From: Desulfonema limicola
Lineage (GTDB): Bacteria; Desulfobacterota; Desulfobacteria; Desulfobacterales; DYRC01
Length of the DNA: 5,046 bases
Assembly (NCBI GenBank): GCA_020718925.1
Contig: DYRC01000287.1
Coordinates: 1 to 5,046, forward strand
Reading direction: 5' to 3'
A program made the translations under genes and the position numbers. Shown here piece by piece: positions 4,944 through 5,046 of this stretch (the stretch's first letter is position 1; each line of letters opens with the position of its first letter). A model generated the notes under the pieces. The model worked only from the letters and a program-made list of their open reading frames with translations. It had not been told where the DNA came from and did no database searches.

Positions 4944-5046
4944 GATTTCTTTGATAACTATCTGGTTTTTTAATATAAAATTGATTCTGGTGGGGGCGAC
5001 TGCAAAGGAGTTTTCTTATTGTCCCGGATAAACCGCTGCCCTGATT
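4921..5046 (-). CDS. Partial small frame in repeat copy 2 (start outside the window)
   Basis: The frame matching the short frame of copy 1 enters at the window edge as NQGSGLSGTIRKLLCSRP, continues HQNQFYIKKPDSYQRNQRR, and stops at TGA 4923-4921, inside the terminator loop. At least 41 residues lie in the window. If the MQDK start is kept, the peptide would be 45 residues. The first part is identical to copy 1 at both DNA and protein level, so the two copies give no test of protein-level selection there. The same doubts apply: leader peptide, decayed gene or non-coding element. Confidence 0.35.
   Translation of the reverse strand, partial: NQGSGLSGTIRKLLCSRPHQNQFYIKKPDSYQRNQRRLFSY

Larger units (their letters stand above)
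4892..5046 (-). repeat. Composite direct repeat, copy 2 (cut by the window edge)
   Basis: Second copy of the box-linker-terminator element, in the same orientation as 3702-3854. The box part, 4996-5046, is identical to copy 1 to the last base of the window, so the repeat continues outside. A piece of the CTGATT pattern (4883-4888) lies next to it. Confidence 0.92.

Noticed and set aside
4630..5031. Plus-strand open frame of 133 codons over the start of the nuclease-like gene
   Set aside because: It crosses the promoter, terminator and repeat copy 2, and its first part is antisense to a well-supported gene. No family resemblance was seen.
3702..5046. Flanking direct repeats read as the ends of an insertion sequence or composite transposon
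   Set aside because: No transposase, terminal inverted repeats or target-site duplication were found, and each repeat is itself a box plus terminator. The nuclease-like gene alone is not evidence of transposition.

Overview
The window holds three clear protein genes, all on the minus strand, plus one doubtful small reading frame that occurs twice. No tRNA, rRNA, CRISPR array, transposase or replication origin was seen. The gene types suggest a Gram-negative accessory region, perhaps a Desulfonema-like member of the Desulfobacterota. That placement rests on remembered family resemblance (secreted multi-Ig proteins, a PD-(D/E)XK-like protein with PAEERLRGL repeats) and is only moderately secure.

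Left part (126-3413): an 841-residue secreted protein follows a 208-residue protein of unknown function in the same direction. The large protein has a signal peptide, a six-cysteine segment, alternating Ig-like and choice-of-anchor-D-like domains, a cadherin-like domain and two C-terminal copies of a TPVAADP/YWK module. It ends at a strong intrinsic terminator (53-104). The 122-base gap between the two genes holds two hairpins. One may end the small gene's transcript; the other lies just before the ribosome binding site of the large gene.

Middle (3414-3951): there is no convincing conserved gene here. It holds a short 9-bp-periodic CTGATT repeat, an intrinsic terminator, and a short frame (MQDKNQGSGL...) with a good ribosome binding site but a 10-G tract inside it.

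Right part (3952-5046): a 289-residue PD-(D/E)XK-like protein has a textbook sigma-70 promoter (TTGACA, 17 bp, TAGAAT). The gene is bracketed by two direct copies of a composite element of at least 153 bp: a 51-bp block identical in both copies, a drifting linker, and an 18-bp terminator hairpin whose stem is identical in both copies. The second copy runs off the window edge.

The most interesting feature is this element: a 'box plus terminator' unit on both sides of a nuclease-like gene, with a promoter starting right after the upstream terminator. It looks like a repeated cassette, and the next unit should lie just to the right of the window.
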